Shown one piece after another: positions 46,164 through 55,773 of a DNA stretch of 64,000 nt. Positions within the stretch are counted from its first letter, which is position 1. The number at the start of each line of letters is the position of its first letter. The position numbers were made by a program, and so were the translations under genes. Below the pieces are notes generated by a model that made no database searches, was not told where the DNA came from, and saw nothing but the letters and a program-made list of their open reading frames with translations. The stretch comes from an alpha proteobacterium IMCC14465 (GTDB taxonomy: Bacteria; Pseudomonadota; Alphaproteobacteria; RS24): NCBI GenBank assembly GCA_000293845.2, contig ALYF01000003.1:806001-870000 (forward strand). The letters are read 5' to 3'.

Positions 46164-48068
46164 TTGTATTCGCCCGAAACAGATACTCAGATATTTTCAC
46201 GCCGCGCTATGATTTTGGGGCTAGGCCAGCTTGGCCTTTTTGGTTTGCTGGCGGCGCGGTTGCAATATCTGCAAATTTCGCAAGCGGATCAGTATGGTAT
46301 TTTGGCTGAAAATAACCGGGTGAATATCGGTCTGATTGCCCCTCTGCGTGGCAGAATTCTTGACCGCTATGGTCGCGAGATTGCTACCAACCGCCCGAAT
46401 TTTCAGGTGGTGATGATACCCGAGCAAACCAATGATCCGATTGAAACCCTCAGAGTGCTTGAGAAGCTTGTGCCAATCTCGCCGTCGCGCCGAAAGCGGC
46501 TGTTACGAGATATTCCTAGAAGCCGGGGGTTCGTACCTTTCACGGTTGCCGAGAATTTGGAGTGGGAACAATTTGCTGCGCTCAATCTAAACCTGCCGCA
46601 TTTGCCGGGGGTTGAACCACAAGTGGGTAAGCTGCGCTATTATCCGCAAGATGATATTTTCTCTCATATGGTCGGTTATGTCGGGCGGCCTGACGGGCGA
46701 GATTTGCGCCGTGATGATCCGCTTTTGAAAGTTCCCGGTTTTCGTATAGGTAAAAGCGGTATCGAGAAGTTATTTGACGACAGCTTGCGCGGCTCTGCAG
46801 GTAGTCGCCGTGTTGAGGTTAATAATGTCGGTCGCGTTATCCGTGAACTCGCGCGTAATCCTGGTGCGCAAGGTTCGGATTTAATGATGTCTATGGATAG
46901 CGAATTGCAAAATGAAGCGATCCGCCTTCTGGGGGAGCAAAGCGGTTCTGCTGTCGTGATGGATGTGAATAGTGGCGAAGTTTTAACAATCGCCTCAGCA
47001 CCGACTTTCAATCCTAATCATTTTACAGTCGGCCTAACGCAGAAAGAATGGGATGGCTTACTGGAAGACCAGCGCAAGCCTCTTATCAACAAAGCACTTG
47101 CTGGTCAGTACGCGCCTGGGTCGACGATTAAAATGCTGGTTGCCATGGCAGGGCTTGAAGAAAAAGTTATCACACCTAAAGAGAAAATTGTCTGTGAAGG
47201 GCAATATGAGCTGGGCGGCGACACGTTCCATTGCTGGGAACATGAAGGTCATGGTGAGATGAACATGCATGATGCCATTACAAATTCTTGCGATGTTTAT
47301 TTCTATGAGTTGGCGCGGCGCCTTGGTATTGACCCGATTGAAAAAATGGCAAAAAAATTTGGTCTTGGCAGGACCTCAATTCCGGGCGCGTTTGAGGAGA
47401 AAAAAGGTCTTATTCCCGGGCGTGATTGGAAGCGGGCTAATCTGGATGCGTCGTGGCAAACCGGTGAAACCCTGATTGCTGGTATCGGGCAGGGTTATAT
47501 GCTTGTGACGCCTATCCAGCTTGCGGTTATGACAGCGCGTCTTGCCAATGGGGGGCGGGAAGTTGTGCCTAAGCTATTAATAGATGCACAGAGCGGTTCT
47601 GACAGTCTTTCGCCATCGGCTAAAGAAAAAGGTGATGAAATAGCGATTAATCCGGATCATATTCGATTAATGCAAAAAGCCATGACGAGTGTGGTTAATG
47701 ACACCGATGGGACTGCCTTCGGATCTCGGTTTAATTTGAGGGGTGTCTCGTCAGCGGGTAAAACGGGTACGGTTCAGGTGCGGCGTATCAGCAAGGATGA
47801 GCGCGCGTCGGGCATTATTCCCAATGAGGAACTGGATTGGCATTTACGTGACCATGCCCTTTTTGTCGGCTTTGCACCGATTGACAATCCGAAATATGCC
47901 GTTGCCGTTGTGGTTGAGCATGGGGGGAGTGGGTCAAAAGTCGCTGCGCCTATCGCTCAGAAGCTCCTAAAAATGGCGCTGGAGCGCGATCGTGTGCCAG
48001 GTAAAACAAAAACTGCGCGCGCGAAAGCCTTGAATAAAACATCCCAAAAAGAGGCCAGAAAAGCATGA
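46164..48068 (+). CDS. mrdA: penicillin-binding protein 2 (elongasome transpeptidase)
   Basis: This ~634-residue class B PBP crosslinks lateral-wall peptidoglycan. It has a cytoplasmic tail ending SRRAMI, a membrane anchor (LGLGQLGLFGLLAARLQYLQI), a pedestal domain (PLRGRILDRYGREIATN) and a transpeptidase domain with APGSTIKM (SxxK), TNSCDVYFYELARR and GKTGTVQ (KTG). No ATG lies near the expected N-terminus. TTG at 46164, nine bases after AGGGGA, is the best start and gives the usual short tail; a TTG at 46122 inside mreD is the alternative. The stop overlaps the rodA ATG. Confidence 0.94.
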   Translation: MYSPETDTQIFSRRAMILGLGQLGLFGLLAARLQYLQISQADQYGILAENNRVNIGLIAPLRGRILDRYGREIATNRPNFQVVMIPEQTNDPIETLRVLEKLVPISPSRRKRLLRDIPRSRGFVPFTVAENLEWEQFAALNLNLPHLPGVEPQVGKLRYYPQDDIFSHMVGYVGRPDGRDLRRDDPLLKVPGFRIGKSGIEKLFDDSLRGSAGSRRVEVNNVGRVIRELARNPGAQGSDLMMSMDSELQNEAIRLLGEQSGSAVVMDVNSGEVLTIASAPTFNPNHFTVGLTQKEWDGLLEDQRKPLINKALAGQYAPGSTIKMLVAMAGLEEKVITPKEKIVCEGQYELGGDTFHCWEHEGHGEMNMHDAITNSCDVYFYELARRLGIDPIEKMAKKFGLGRTSIPGAFEEKKGLIPGRDWKRANLDASWQTGETLIAGIGQGYMLVTPIQLAVMTARLANGGREVVPKLLIDAQSGSDSLSPSAKEKGDEIAINPDHIRLMQKAMTSVVNDTDGTAFGSRFNLRGVSSAGKTGTVQVRRISKDERASGIIPNEELDWHLRDHALFVGFAPIDNPKYAVAVVVEHGGSGSKVAAPIAQKLLKMALERDRVPGKTKTARAKALNKTSQKEARKA

Positions 48069-49192
48069 GTCAGCTTTTATCGCCACGTTTAAACTTGTTC
48101 CAAGGGCGTCTGGCAAGCTTGAACTGGTTGTTGGTCATTCTCATCGCTTCTATCAGCCTCATTGGCGTTATGATGCTGTATTCGGTTGCTGATGGTAGTT
48201 TTGAGCCTTGGTCGATACGTCATTTAACCCGTCTGATTATCGGCCTGGCTTTTATGATTACGGTTGCGATTATCGATATCAAGATTTGGCTGCGAATGGC
48301 ATATTTTGTCTATGTGATAGGTCTGCTTGCGCTGTTATCGGTTGAGTTTTTTGGCGACCAGCTTATGGGTGCGAAAAGATGGCTGGATTTGGGTGTGGTA
48401 ACTATTCAACCGTCTGAACCCATGCGCATTGGTTTGCTGCTGGCACTGGCGCGTTATTATCATTATTTACCGTCTGAAAACATCTCACGTCCGCAATGGC
48501 TGGCCTTACCAATTTTGATGATTATTGTGCCAGCCTATCTCATTTTTAAACAACCAGACCTTGGTACTTCAGTATTATTTGCCTTAACTGGCATAACGAT
48601 TTTGTTTCTGGCAGGTCTTAACTGGCGGTATTTTTTCGCTGGCGGTTTGGCGCTTATACCAGCAGGCTGGATTACATGGACGATGTTACTCGAATATCAA
48701 AAAAAGCGTGTTTTGACCTTTCTAGATCCAAATACGGATCCGTTAGGCGCGGGCTATCATATTCTTCAGTCTAAAATCGCAATTGGGTCGGGTGGTTTGA
48801 CAGGAAAGGGCTTTATGCAAGGTACGCAAAGCCAGCTGAACTTTCTACCTGAAAAACACACAGATTTTATCTTCACCATGTATGCGGAAGAATTGGGACT
48901 TTACGGGGCTTTGATTTTGCTGGGAATGTATATGCTGATTTTGCTGATGGGGTATATCATTGCCACTCAGGCGCGGAGTGCTTTTGCGCGTATTCTGGCC
49001 ATGAGTATCAGCGTCTCGTTCTTTATTTACATGTTTGTCAATGTGGCCATGGTTGTTGGGCTGTTACCGGTTGTGGGCGTGCCATTGCCTCTCATGTCAT
49101 ATGGCGGGACATCCATGATGACGATATTGTTCGGTATGGGGCTGATTTTGAACGCTCAGGTCAACCGATATACGGAACTATCGGTTAAATAG
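48065..49192 (+). CDS. rodA: peptidoglycan polymerase RodA (SEDS family)
   Basis: This 375-residue membrane protein with about ten helices polymerises lipid II as the partner of PBP2. Typical segments are MLYSVADGSFEPWSIRHLTRL, GAKRWLDLGVVTIQPSEPMRIGLLLALARY, FKQPDLGTSVLFALTG, FLPEKHTDFIFTMYAEELG and VVGVPLPLMSYGGTSMM. The ATG overlaps the mrdA stop, completing the five-gene elongation operon. Confidence 0.96.
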   Translation: MSQLLSPRLNLFQGRLASLNWLLVILIASISLIGVMMLYSVADGSFEPWSIRHLTRLIIGLAFMITVAIIDIKIWLRMAYFVYVIGLLALLSVEFFGDQLMGAKRWLDLGVVTIQPSEPMRIGLLLALARYYHYLPSENISRPQWLALPILMIIVPAYLIFKQPDLGTSVLFALTGITILFLAGLNWRYFFAGGLALIPAGWITWTMLLEYQKKRVLTFLDPNTDPLGAGYHILQSKIAIGSGGLTGKGFMQGTQSQLNFLPEKHTDFIFTMYAEELGLYGALILLGMYMLILLMGYIIATQARSAFARILAMSISVSFFIYMFVNVAMVVGLLPVVGVPLPLMSYGGTSMMTILFGMGLILNAQVNRYTELSVK

Positions 49193-49202
49193 GGCTTGAA
49201 AT

Positions 49203-49460
49203 TTATTCGGAGACGAGCTTATCGAGTTCGCCTGTGCTCTCTATCGCATAGAGTTCGTCACAGCCACCAATATGTTGACCCTCGATAAAAATCTGTGGAA
49301 CCGAGGTCACACCGTTTAACTTGTCTCTGAGCTTCGCGCGCCCTTCGGTATCGCCGGATAAATCAACTTCATGAAAAACGAGATTTTTCTTATTCAATAG
49401 GTCTTTTGCTGAGAAGCAAAACGGACATGTATTGGTTGTGTAAATTTCTATCTTTTTCAT
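49203..49460 (-). CDS. grxC: glutaredoxin (GrxC type)
   Basis: This 85-residue thiol-disulfide oxidoreductase has a thioredoxin fold with active site CPFC (TNTCPFCFSAKDLL; CPYC in most homologues), the cis-Pro SVPQIFIEG and HIGGCDEL for glutathione binding. It is normally dithiol. It reads leftward, converging on rodA with a ten-base gap. It reduces ribonucleotide reductase and protein mixed disulfides in the cytoplasm. Confidence 0.93.
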   Translation of the reverse strand: MKKIEIYTTNTCPFCFSAKDLLNKKNLVFHEVDLSGDTEGRAKLRDKLNGVTSVPQIFIEGQHIGGCDELYAIESTGELDKLVSE

Positions 49461-49674
49461 AATCTATCTTTTTATAGTCTGTTAATACCCACTTTTGGTT
49501 AAGAGGGGAGGGATAGCAATTCATGGCTACCAAGCCTTGTATCACGGTATTAAAACCTAGATACGCCTCAGCGCTTGTCATTTCAAGAAATTTGTTGTGA
49601 TGAGCATACACAACTAGCCTGATGGCATCACAATAGGGACATGATACAATCCCGAATTCATGAGATTGTATCAT
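49390..49674 (-). CDS. doubtful 94-residue frame overlapping grxC
   Basis: A minus-strand frame from 49674 overlaps the first 71 bases of grxC in another phase. The non-overlapping part begins MIQSHEFGIVSCPYCDAIRL and holds a CxxC and a further Cys. Its composition looks coding rather than random, but no ribosome binding site precedes the ATG and the tail inside grxC is surely a by-product of that gene. It could be a small zinc-ribbon-like protein, a decayed gene or chance. Confidence 0.25.
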   Translation of the reverse strand: MIQSHEFGIVSCPYCDAIRLVVYAHHNKFLEMTSAEAYLGFNTVIQGLVAMNCYPSPLNQKWVLTDYKKIDYEKDRNLHNQYMSVLLLSKRPIE

Positions 49675-49681
49675 ATCTGAA

Positions 49682-49717
49682 AAGCAGATTAAAAAGTTAG
49701 TGTCAGTTGAACTGACC
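49682..49717 (-). terminator. possible terminator downstream of cold-shock gene
   Basis: GTCAGT-TGA-ACTGAC (49703-49717) forms a six-pair stem just after the stop of the minus-strand cold-shock gene. Reading leftward it is followed by ACTAACTTTTTAATC. The stem is short, so strength is uncertain. Confidence 0.4.
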
Positions 49718-49723
49718 TATGAG

Positions 49724-49951
49724 CTAGACTGCTTCTTGCTCTTCACTAACAAGTTCGAGGTTACCGGCTGCAAATTTGCCGTTTTTACTCTCGATCATTT
49801 GGTATTTGACGCGCTGGCCTTCAACAATAAGACGTAACCCTGATTCTTGAACTGCAGTAATATGCACAAATGCATCGGGTGTGCCGTCATCTGGAGTGAT
49901 AAAGCCATAACCTTTGACGGTATTGAACCATTTTACGATACCAGTATTCAT
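49724..49951 (-). CDS. cspA: cold-shock domain protein (CspA family)
   Basis: This 75-residue single-domain RNA/DNA-binding protein has RNP1-like KGYGFITPDD and RNP2-like DAFVHITAV, the nucleic-acid-binding aromatic residues, and starts MNTGIVKWFNTVKG. It acts as an RNA chaperone. GGAGAAT lies before the ATG. The ~115 bases to the next gene may hold the structured 5' UTR common in this family, but none is clearly seen. Confidence 0.95.
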   Translation of the reverse strand: MNTGIVKWFNTVKGYGFITPDDGTPDAFVHITAVQESGLRLIVEGQRVKYQMIESKNGKFAAGNLELVSEEQEAV

Positions 49952-50067
49952 AATATTCTCCGTGCCCCCAATATCTGGGAGTGCTTAAAAAGCGGAAGGA
50001 TGCCGATAAGCCGCATTCAGTTAGGCGCACCCATGATTTAGATAGGTCGGCTCAGAAAAAAGTCTAA

Positions 50068-50403
50068 TTAATTTCTGGAAAAAAATCGGCGAGGCAGGAA
50101 TTGCTTAACAAGACGGCGGAAAATAAGGACCCCTATCAACAGCACAAGATAGCGGGATAGCAATTCACCAAGCGAGACAGAAAGAAGAAAAGATAGCATA
50201 TCAAGAGTTTGCAAATCGCCATCAGGCCTTAGATTGAAGACAACCGATTTGGCTATCAACGTAAAGGTAACGGCAAATAAGGCTGCTAAAAATGGGTTAT
50301 TGGGCCGCCTAAAAAGACCCATAAGTAATACAGCCAGTATCAGAAGAAGAATTTCTTTCTGGTTAACGGGAAGTGCCAGTAAGGGATACCAATAATCAGT
50401 CAT
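50068..50403 (-). CDS. hypothetical inner-membrane protein
   Basis: This 111-residue protein has three hydrophobic segments (KEILLLILAVLLMGLF, FLAALFAVTFTLIAKSVVF, YLVLLIGVLIFRRLV) and a basic C-terminus (KQFLPRRFFSRN). No family is recognised. It lies 50 bases after hemH in the same direction and could be the last gene of the hemA-hemH run. The function is unknown. Confidence 0.6.
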   Translation of the reverse strand: MTDYWYPLLALPVNQKEILLLILAVLLMGLFRRPNNPFLAALFAVTFTLIAKSVVFNLRPDGDLQTLDMLSFLLSVSLGELLSRYLVLLIGVLIFRRLVKQFLPRRFFSRN

Positions 50404-50453
50404 AATAATCCCATAGCGCGAACAATGATTAAAAACAAGTCAGGTGATTTGAT

Positions 50454-51476
50454 TTAACTAATCCAGCCTGCCAGTTCCGCATGCGCTAATTGTGCCAAAA
50501 GTTTGATGCTTTCGGGCGAGCTATTAAGGCAGGGGACGGTTGAGAAGTTCTCTCCGCCCGCTTCAATGAAGGTTTCGCGCGCTTCAATAGCAATTTCTTC
50601 AAGTGTTTCAACGCAATCCGAAATAAACCCGGGGGTGATAACAGCAATGTTTTTATGCCCGGCTTCCCCCAATTCGCGTAAGGTCGCCTCGGTATAGGGT
50701 TCGAGCCATTTTGTTGGCCCAAATCGGGATTGAAAGGTCAGTTTGAAATTATCCTCGCCCATGCCCAGCTTTTCGCGCAAAAGACGTGCCGTTTTCGCGC
50801 AATGGCAATGATAGGGGTCGCCTTTCTCAAAATAGGCGACGGGTAGGCCATGAAATGAGGCAACCAAATAATCCGGTTTCCAGCCTAGCTTTGAGATATG
50901 TTTTTTAACCGACTTCGCCAGCGCATCAATATAAGACGGGTGGTCATGCCATGGGCCAGCGGTGCGCAAGGCTGGTTGCCATCGCATTTTCAATAAACAA
51001 CGAAAAACCTCATCATTGACGCTGGCAGTCGTGCTGGCGCTATATTGCGGGTAAAGCGATATGACCGAGATTTGCGTGCATCCGGCAGCGCGAAGACCTT
51101 CAAGCCCTTCAGCAATAGATGGATTACCGTAACGCATCGCCCAAGCGACCTGCACATTGGTTTTTTCTTTTTTAAACAGTTTGCTCACGCCTTCAGCCTG
51201 CTCGCGCGTATAGCGACGTAATGGGCTTTCATGCGTTTCCTTATCCCAGATTTTGGCATAGGCGCGGGCGGATTTGCGCGGGCGTGTATTTAGAATAATA
51301 CCCCGTAATATGGGCTGCCAGATGATGGAAGGTGCTTCGATTACGCGCTTGTCGCTCAGAAATTGCTTCAGATAGGGGCGCAGGCCTTTAGTGTCGGGGC
51401 TGTCAGGCGTGCCAAGATTAACCAGCAAAAGACCCGTTTTGCCAAAGGCGACATCTGGATGCGTGTCCGGCAACAT
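50454..51476 (-). CDS. hemH: ferrochelatase
   Basis: This 340-residue enzyme inserts Fe(II) into protoporphyrin IX to make heme. Motifs are GLLLVNLGTPDSPDTKGLRPYLKQFLSD, the catalytic-His segment VASFHGLPVAYFEKGDPYHCHC, LTFQSRFGPTKWLEPYTE and VITPGFISDCVETLEEI with the conserved Glu and His region. It lies four bases after hemA in the same operon, joining the first and last steps of heme synthesis. The length is normal. Confidence 0.96.
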   Translation of the reverse strand: MLPDTHPDVAFGKTGLLLVNLGTPDSPDTKGLRPYLKQFLSDKRVIEAPSIIWQPILRGIILNTRPRKSARAYAKIWDKETHESPLRRYTREQAEGVSKLFKKEKTNVQVAWAMRYGNPSIAEGLEGLRAAGCTQISVISLYPQYSASTTASVNDEVFRCLLKMRWQPALRTAGPWHDHPSYIDALAKSVKKHISKLGWKPDYLVASFHGLPVAYFEKGDPYHCHCAKTARLLREKLGMGEDNFKLTFQSRFGPTKWLEPYTEATLRELGEAGHKNIAVITPGFISDCVETLEEIAIEARETFIEAGGENFSTVPCLNSSPESIKLLAQLAHAELAGWIS

Positions 51477-51480
51477 TTAT

Positions 51481-52719
51481 TTAAATAGCTTCCGCAAAAC
51501 GTCCCTTGGTCAAAGACGCAATATCCAACGCTTCCCAAACCTCGGTAACAGCACCTACCAGCTCGTCAATCATGATATCATCATGCATAGGTGATGGCGT
51601 AATTCTCAAACGCTCCGTACCTCTGGCGACGGTGGGGTAATTAATCGGTTGAATGTAAATGCCATGCTTTTCCATCAGACGGTCGGAAGCGGCTTTACAC
51701 AAAACAGGGTCACAAACCATAATCGGAACAATATGGGTTTCCGTTGGCAAAATTGGCAAATTCGCTTCTGTCAATTTGGCTTTAAGCTTGGCGACTTGTT
51801 CTTGGTGTTTCTCTCTCAAATCATTGGCTGTTTTGAGGTGACGAATACTCGCGGTTGCCCCGGCAGCAATAGCTGGTGGCAGAGATGTTGTGAAAATGAA
51901 ACCCGGTGCATATGAGCGAATGGTATCGATAATGGTGGAGTTTGCCGTTACATAGCCGCCCATAATCCCAAAGGCTTTCGCAAGCGTACCCTCAATAATA
52001 TCAACCTGTTCCATCAATTCCATCTGGTCAGCAATGCCGCCGCCGCGCTTACCATACATGCCGACAGCATGAACCTCATCAAGATAGGTAAGGGCGTTAT
52101 AACGCTTTGCGAGGTCGCAAATTTCTTTAATTGGGGCAATATCCCCATCCATGGAATAGACGCTTTCAAAAGCGATAAGTTTTGGGCGTAATTCTCCGGC
52201 TTCTTGGAGTAATTGTTCGAGATGTTCTAAATCATTATGGCGCCAGATACGCTTTGTAGCGCCGGAATTTTTCACACCAGCAATCATGGAGGCATGATTG
52301 AGTTCATCAGAAAGTATCAGGCAGTCTGGTAGCACCCGACCTAGCGTTGAAATTGTAGCTTCATTCGACACATAGCCAGATGTAAACACCAATGCGCCTT
52401 CTTTATTGTGAAGGTCGGCAAGCTCTGTTTCGAGTTCGATAATTAGATGATGCGTGCCAGAAATATTGCGTGTACCACCCGCGCCAGCGCCGAGGGTCTC
52501 AATTGCATGTTTCATAGCCGTGGTGACTTGATGGTTTTGCCCCATGCCCAAATAGTCATTAGAGCACCAGACAGTAATTTCTCGTGGCGGATTATGCGAA
52601 TAATCAAGCGCTTTGGGAAAACGTCCAACCTGACGTGCGAGGTCTGTGAAAACCCTGTAACGCCCTTCTTCGTGGAGCGCGTTTAAAGCTTTATTAAAAA
52701 ATCTGTCGTAGTTCATCAT
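51481..52719 (-). CDS. hemA: 5-aminolevulinate synthase
   Basis: This 412-residue PLP enzyme condenses glycine and succinyl-CoA, the C4 route to heme found in Alphaproteobacteria. Motifs are [43 protein letters not shown] and the PLP lysine in [14 protein letters not shown]. It is transcribed leftward with hemH. This gene is a taxonomic marker pointing to Alphaproteobacteria. An ATG one codon downstream is an alternative start. Confidence 0.97.
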   Translation of the reverse strand: MMNYDRFFNKALNALHEEGRYRVFTDLARQVGRFPKALDYSHNPPREITVWCSNDYLGMGQNHQVTTAMKHAIETLGAGAGGTRNISGTHHLIIELETELADLHNKEGALVFTSGYVSNEATISTLGRVLPDCLILSDELNHASMIAGVKNSGATKRIWRHNDLEHLEQLLQEAGELRPKLIAFESVYSMDGDIAPIKEICDLAKRYNALTYLDEVHAVGMYGKRGGGIADQMELMEQVDIIEGTLAKAFGIMGGYVTANSTIIDTIRSYAPGFIFTTSLPPAIAAGATASIRHLKTANDLREKHQEQVAKLKAKLTEANLPILPTETHIVPIMVCDPVLCKAASDRLMEKHGIYIQPINYPTVARGTERLRITPSPMHDDIMIDELVGAVTEVWEALDIASLTKGRFAEAI

Positions 52720-52824
52720 ACCAAACTTGTGCTTTGAAATATTTTTCTAAAACTAGACTTTGTGACCTTGGTGGGCAAGTAAGATAAGCAAATCAGCCTT
52801 TATGCCGCAGTTCAGGTTTTTAAC

Positions 52825-53049
52825 TTAGTCTTTGTCGCGCACAAATGTGACAGCATAAAATGGTTCACCCTCAAAGAGATCCATTGGCTCTTGCATGCCT
52901 TCAAGCATCTGGAAGCGTCTCTGGACGATACTGCCTTCCATGCGATACCCCTTTTCGGCCATGTGACTTCTATGGAATTCCATGGCAGCAGGGGTAAAAT
53001 CCTTGGCTAAGACAGTAATGCGTTCGCGTTGTTCATTTTCATCAGACAT
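52825..53049 (-). CDS. hypothetical 74-residue protein
   Basis: This short soluble protein begins MSDENEQRERITVLAKDFTP and contains HRSHMAEKGYRMEGSIVQRRFQMLEGM and a strand-rich end (EPFYAVTFVRDKD). The alternating pattern suggests a small alpha/beta ferredoxin-like fold. No family is recognised. It stands alone between hemA and the acyl-CoA dehydrogenase genes, leftward, with TTGGGG-like bases before the ATG. Confidence 0.6.
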   Translation of the reverse strand: MSDENEQRERITVLAKDFTPAAMEFHRSHMAEKGYRMEGSIVQRRFQMLEGMQEPMDLFEGEPFYAVTFVRDKD

Positions 53050-53182
53050 AGATTACCCCAATATTTATTTCTGAAATCACTATATCACTGACATCCAGGG
53101 CAAAAAAGGGGCAAATTGCCCTATCTGTGCCGAATGAATGATTGTGATGGTTGAATGTACCTGTTCAGGGACGTTTTACGGT

Positions 53183-54352
53183 TTAGTATCCATTCAGGCG
53201 GGCATAACGCGCGCGGTGAAAGCCCGGATCGCCGAGAAGTTGCAATTGTACGCGGGCTCTTTTCATGAAAAGGCCAATATCTACGTCATCCGTCATGCCA
53301 ATCCCGCCATGCATTTGCAGGCCTTCATTTGACACAAGCGTTGATGCTTCCCCGAGACGTGCTTTTGTCAGGCTCGCAAGGCGTGCAATCTGATTGCTCT
53401 TTTTGTCGCTTTGAGACAGCGCAAAAGTTACAACCGCTTTACAAATCTCAATTTCACTGAAAATTGCGGAGGCACGATGGCGGAGCGCCTGAAAACTGCC
53501 AATCGGCACGCCAAATTGCTTGCGGTCTTTCAGATATTGAAGCGTGCGTTCAAACACCTCATTAACGCCGCCTAATATTTCCGCGGATAGTAAAATTCGC
53601 GCCTGATCCAGCGCATTTTCAAGAGGTGCGGCACCGTCATCTATTGTGCCAATAATCATATCGGCGGAGACGGCAAGGTTTTCACATGTGACCTCTGAGC
53701 TGTTGCGGGAATCGACCATTTTCGAACGGGATACTTTTAAGCCTGTGGCGTCGGCATCGACCAGACACAGAGAAAGACCGTTCGTATCGCCTTTTTCACC
53801 ACTACTGCGTGCCACGATAATCAGCTTGTCAGCAATATGTCCGTCCAGAACGAATGTTTTGCGTCCGTTGAGAACCAAACCACCATCTTTTTTCGCGCCA
53901 CTCATCGTAATGGCTGCCGGATTATGATGGCCTGACTCTTCGAGTGCGACAGCAATAATCATCTCACCTGCGGCAATAGCAGGCAGGATTTCCTGTTTTT
54001 GCTCTTCTGATGCGGCTTCAAGCAGTATCAGCGTTGATAATATTGAGCTGGAAAATAAAGGGGTGGCGGCAAGGGTGCGTCCGGCTTCTTCCATCACCAG
54101 ACCCATGCCGGTCACGCCAAAATCTGTCCCGCCATAGGCTTCAGGTATTAAGATGCCTGCTAAACCCAACTCAGCAGCCTGTTTCCAAACATCGCGGTCA
54201 ATCCCGTCAGGATTTTCTTCATCGCGCAATTTCCGAAGATTACTGACCGGCACTTGCTCCGAGAAAAACTGCTTCGCCGTATCGCGCAGCATGGTTTGCT
54301 CTTCGCTGAGGATGAAGTCTGTTTTAGGCTGCACTAAATTCTCAGAAGTCAT
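53183..54352 (-). CDS. acyl-CoA dehydrogenase subunit without evident catalytic Glu
   Basis: This 389-residue FAD protein has the acyl-CoA dehydrogenase fold: LSEEQTMLRDTAKQFFSEQV, LGLAGILIPEAYGGTDFG, VALEESGHHNPAAI and a C-terminal helical domain with LKDRKQFGVPIGSFQALRHRA and LQMHGGIGMTDDVDIGLFMKRA. The position that carries the base Glu in the partner (IEGGTTE) is not matched here. This is typical of one half of heterotetrameric dehydrogenases used on steroid side chains (FadE26-27, FadE28-29 type). It overlaps its partner by one base. Confidence 0.85.
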   Translation of the reverse strand: MTSENLVQPKTDFILSEEQTMLRDTAKQFFSEQVPVSNLRKLRDEENPDGIDRDVWKQAAELGLAGILIPEAYGGTDFGVTGMGLVMEEAGRTLAATPLFSSSILSTLILLEAASEEQKQEILPAIAAGEMIIAVALEESGHHNPAAITMSGAKKDGGLVLNGRKTFVLDGHIADKLIIVARSSGEKGDTNGLSLCLVDADATGLKVSRSKMVDSRNSSEVTCENLAVSADMIIGTIDDGAAPLENALDQARILLSAEILGGVNEVFERTLQYLKDRKQFGVPIGSFQALRHRASAIFSEIEICKAVVTFALSQSDKKSNQIARLASLTKARLGEASTLVSNEGLQMHGGIGMTDDVDIGLFMKRARVQLQLLGDPGFHRARYARLNGY

Positions 54353-55551
54353 TAGGCCTGACCTCCTTCAGGGAGATCCAGCACGCGCTTGGCGATAATA
54401 TTAAGCTGGACTTCAGTCGTGCCGCCCTCAATGGAGTTGCCTTTTGAACGCAACCATTGTGGGGAGATATCCATCACATCCTGGTCATGACCTTCACCTT
54501 CCGTGGTGAGTGCATCTGTGCCAAGCAATTCAAGCAGTATCTCAAAACGGCGTTTATTCATTTCAGAACCGTAATATTTAAAGATAGAAGCCTCAGCACC
54601 AATACCATGACCGGCCTTCGCCAATTCACCGGTACGGCGCAGGGTCAGATTAAAGGCCTCTTCATCCATTTTATGTTTGGTAACTGTGTCCCGCAATGTT
54701 GGGTGGGCAATCATACCGTCCAACTCGCCAAAGACTTCTTTAGCCAGCTCTTCCATGCCGCCCAGTGAGGCTTCACCCGCACCCATATTCATGCCAGAAA
54801 TCATGGCTCTTTCATGCTCAAGCAGGCGTTTGGCTATCGTCCAGCCCTTATTGAGTTCGCCAACAAGGTTTTCTTTGGGGACTTTCACATCAGTCAGGAA
54901 AGTCTCGCAGAAGGGGGAACTACCGGAGATGAGTTTAATTGGTCTCGGGTCAACACCTTCGGTTTCCATATCAATCAATAAGAATGAAATACCCTCATGC
55001 TTGACGCTCGTATCAGTACGCACGAGGCAGAAAATCCAGTCTGCTTTGTCAGCATAGCTCGTCCAAACCTTCTGTCCGTTGACGAGGTAATGGTCGCCCA
55101 TATCTTCGGCTTTGGTTTGTAATCCGGCAAGGTCGGAACCTGAGCCTGGTTCGGAATATCCCTGACACCAGCGAATTTCTCCGCGAGTGATGGGGGGTAG
55201 GTATTTTAGCTTCTGTTCTTCTGTGGCGAACTCTAGCAGGGCAGGGCCAAGCATCCAGATGCCAAAACTGTTAAGGCAAGGGCGCGCTTCAATGCGCTTA
55301 AGTTCCTGTTGAAGGACTTTATTCTCATCTTTATTGAGACCGCCGCCGCCATATTCTGTCGGCCATGTTGGGGCTGTCCAGCCGCGTGCGGCCATTCTTT
55401 CCATCCAGATTTTTGTGTCGGGATTGGGGTAAGACGGATTTCTGCCGCCCCAAGGTTGCTCTTCATCAGGCATTGGTGTGCGCATGGAGGCAGGACAATT
55501 TTCCTCTAGCCAGGCTCTTGTTTCTTCTCTGAATGTTTCCAAGTCGCTCAT
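54352..55551 (-). CDS. acyl-CoA dehydrogenase subunit with catalytic Glu
   Basis: This 399-residue FAD protein contains GWTAPTWPTEYGGGGLNKDE, RWCQGYSEPGSGSDLAGLQT, GQKVWTSYADKADWIFCLVRT and, near the end, KGNSIEGGTTEVQLNIIAKR, where the Glu is the likely alpha-proton base. It is the upstream gene of a two-gene unit with the subunit at 53183, probably forming an alpha2beta2 enzyme. Such enzymes act on bulky CoA esters such as sterol side chains. This links the pair to the KstD/IpdAB block elsewhere in the window, though no direct proof exists. Confidence 0.88.
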   Translation of the reverse strand: MSDLETFREETRAWLEENCPASMRTPMPDEEQPWGGRNPSYPNPDTKIWMERMAARGWTAPTWPTEYGGGGLNKDENKVLQQELKRIEARPCLNSFGIWMLGPALLEFATEEQKLKYLPPITRGEIRWCQGYSEPGSGSDLAGLQTKAEDMGDHYLVNGQKVWTSYADKADWIFCLVRTDTSVKHEGISFLLIDMETEGVDPRPIKLISGSSPFCETFLTDVKVPKENLVGELNKGWTIAKRLLEHERAMISGMNMGAGEASLGGMEELAKEVFGELDGMIAHPTLRDTVTKHKMDEEAFNLTLRRTGELAKAGHGIGAEASIFKYYGSEMNKRRFEILLELLGTDALTTEGEGHDQDVMDISPQWLRSKGNSIEGGTTEVQLNIIAKRVLDLPEGGQA

Positions 55552-55562
55552 AAGTCAAACTC

Positions 55563-55595
55563 CTAAACTTAAATTCTAAACTTAAATTTTAAATT
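55563..55595. repeat. 13-bp tandem repeat before acyl-CoA dehydrogenase operon
   Basis: CTAAACTTAAATT occurs twice in perfect tandem (55563-55588) followed by TTAAATT. It lies 11 to 44 bases upstream of the minus-strand start at 55551. The rest of the spacer to 55773 shows no gene. Confidence 0.7.
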
Positions 55596-55773
55596 GGGCT
55601 TCCTTCAGGGAGCCGCACACATTGTTTCTATACTGGTCAAAATAATGGGTCTTAAATTCAGCCGAAATAATGGCAGACAATTTATGTTTCTGACAAGCCC
55701 AAAGCCTATCATTTTAAATTTTAAAAAACCTGCGTCAAAAAGGTTCGGATATTATCCGTTTAACTCTGGTGTT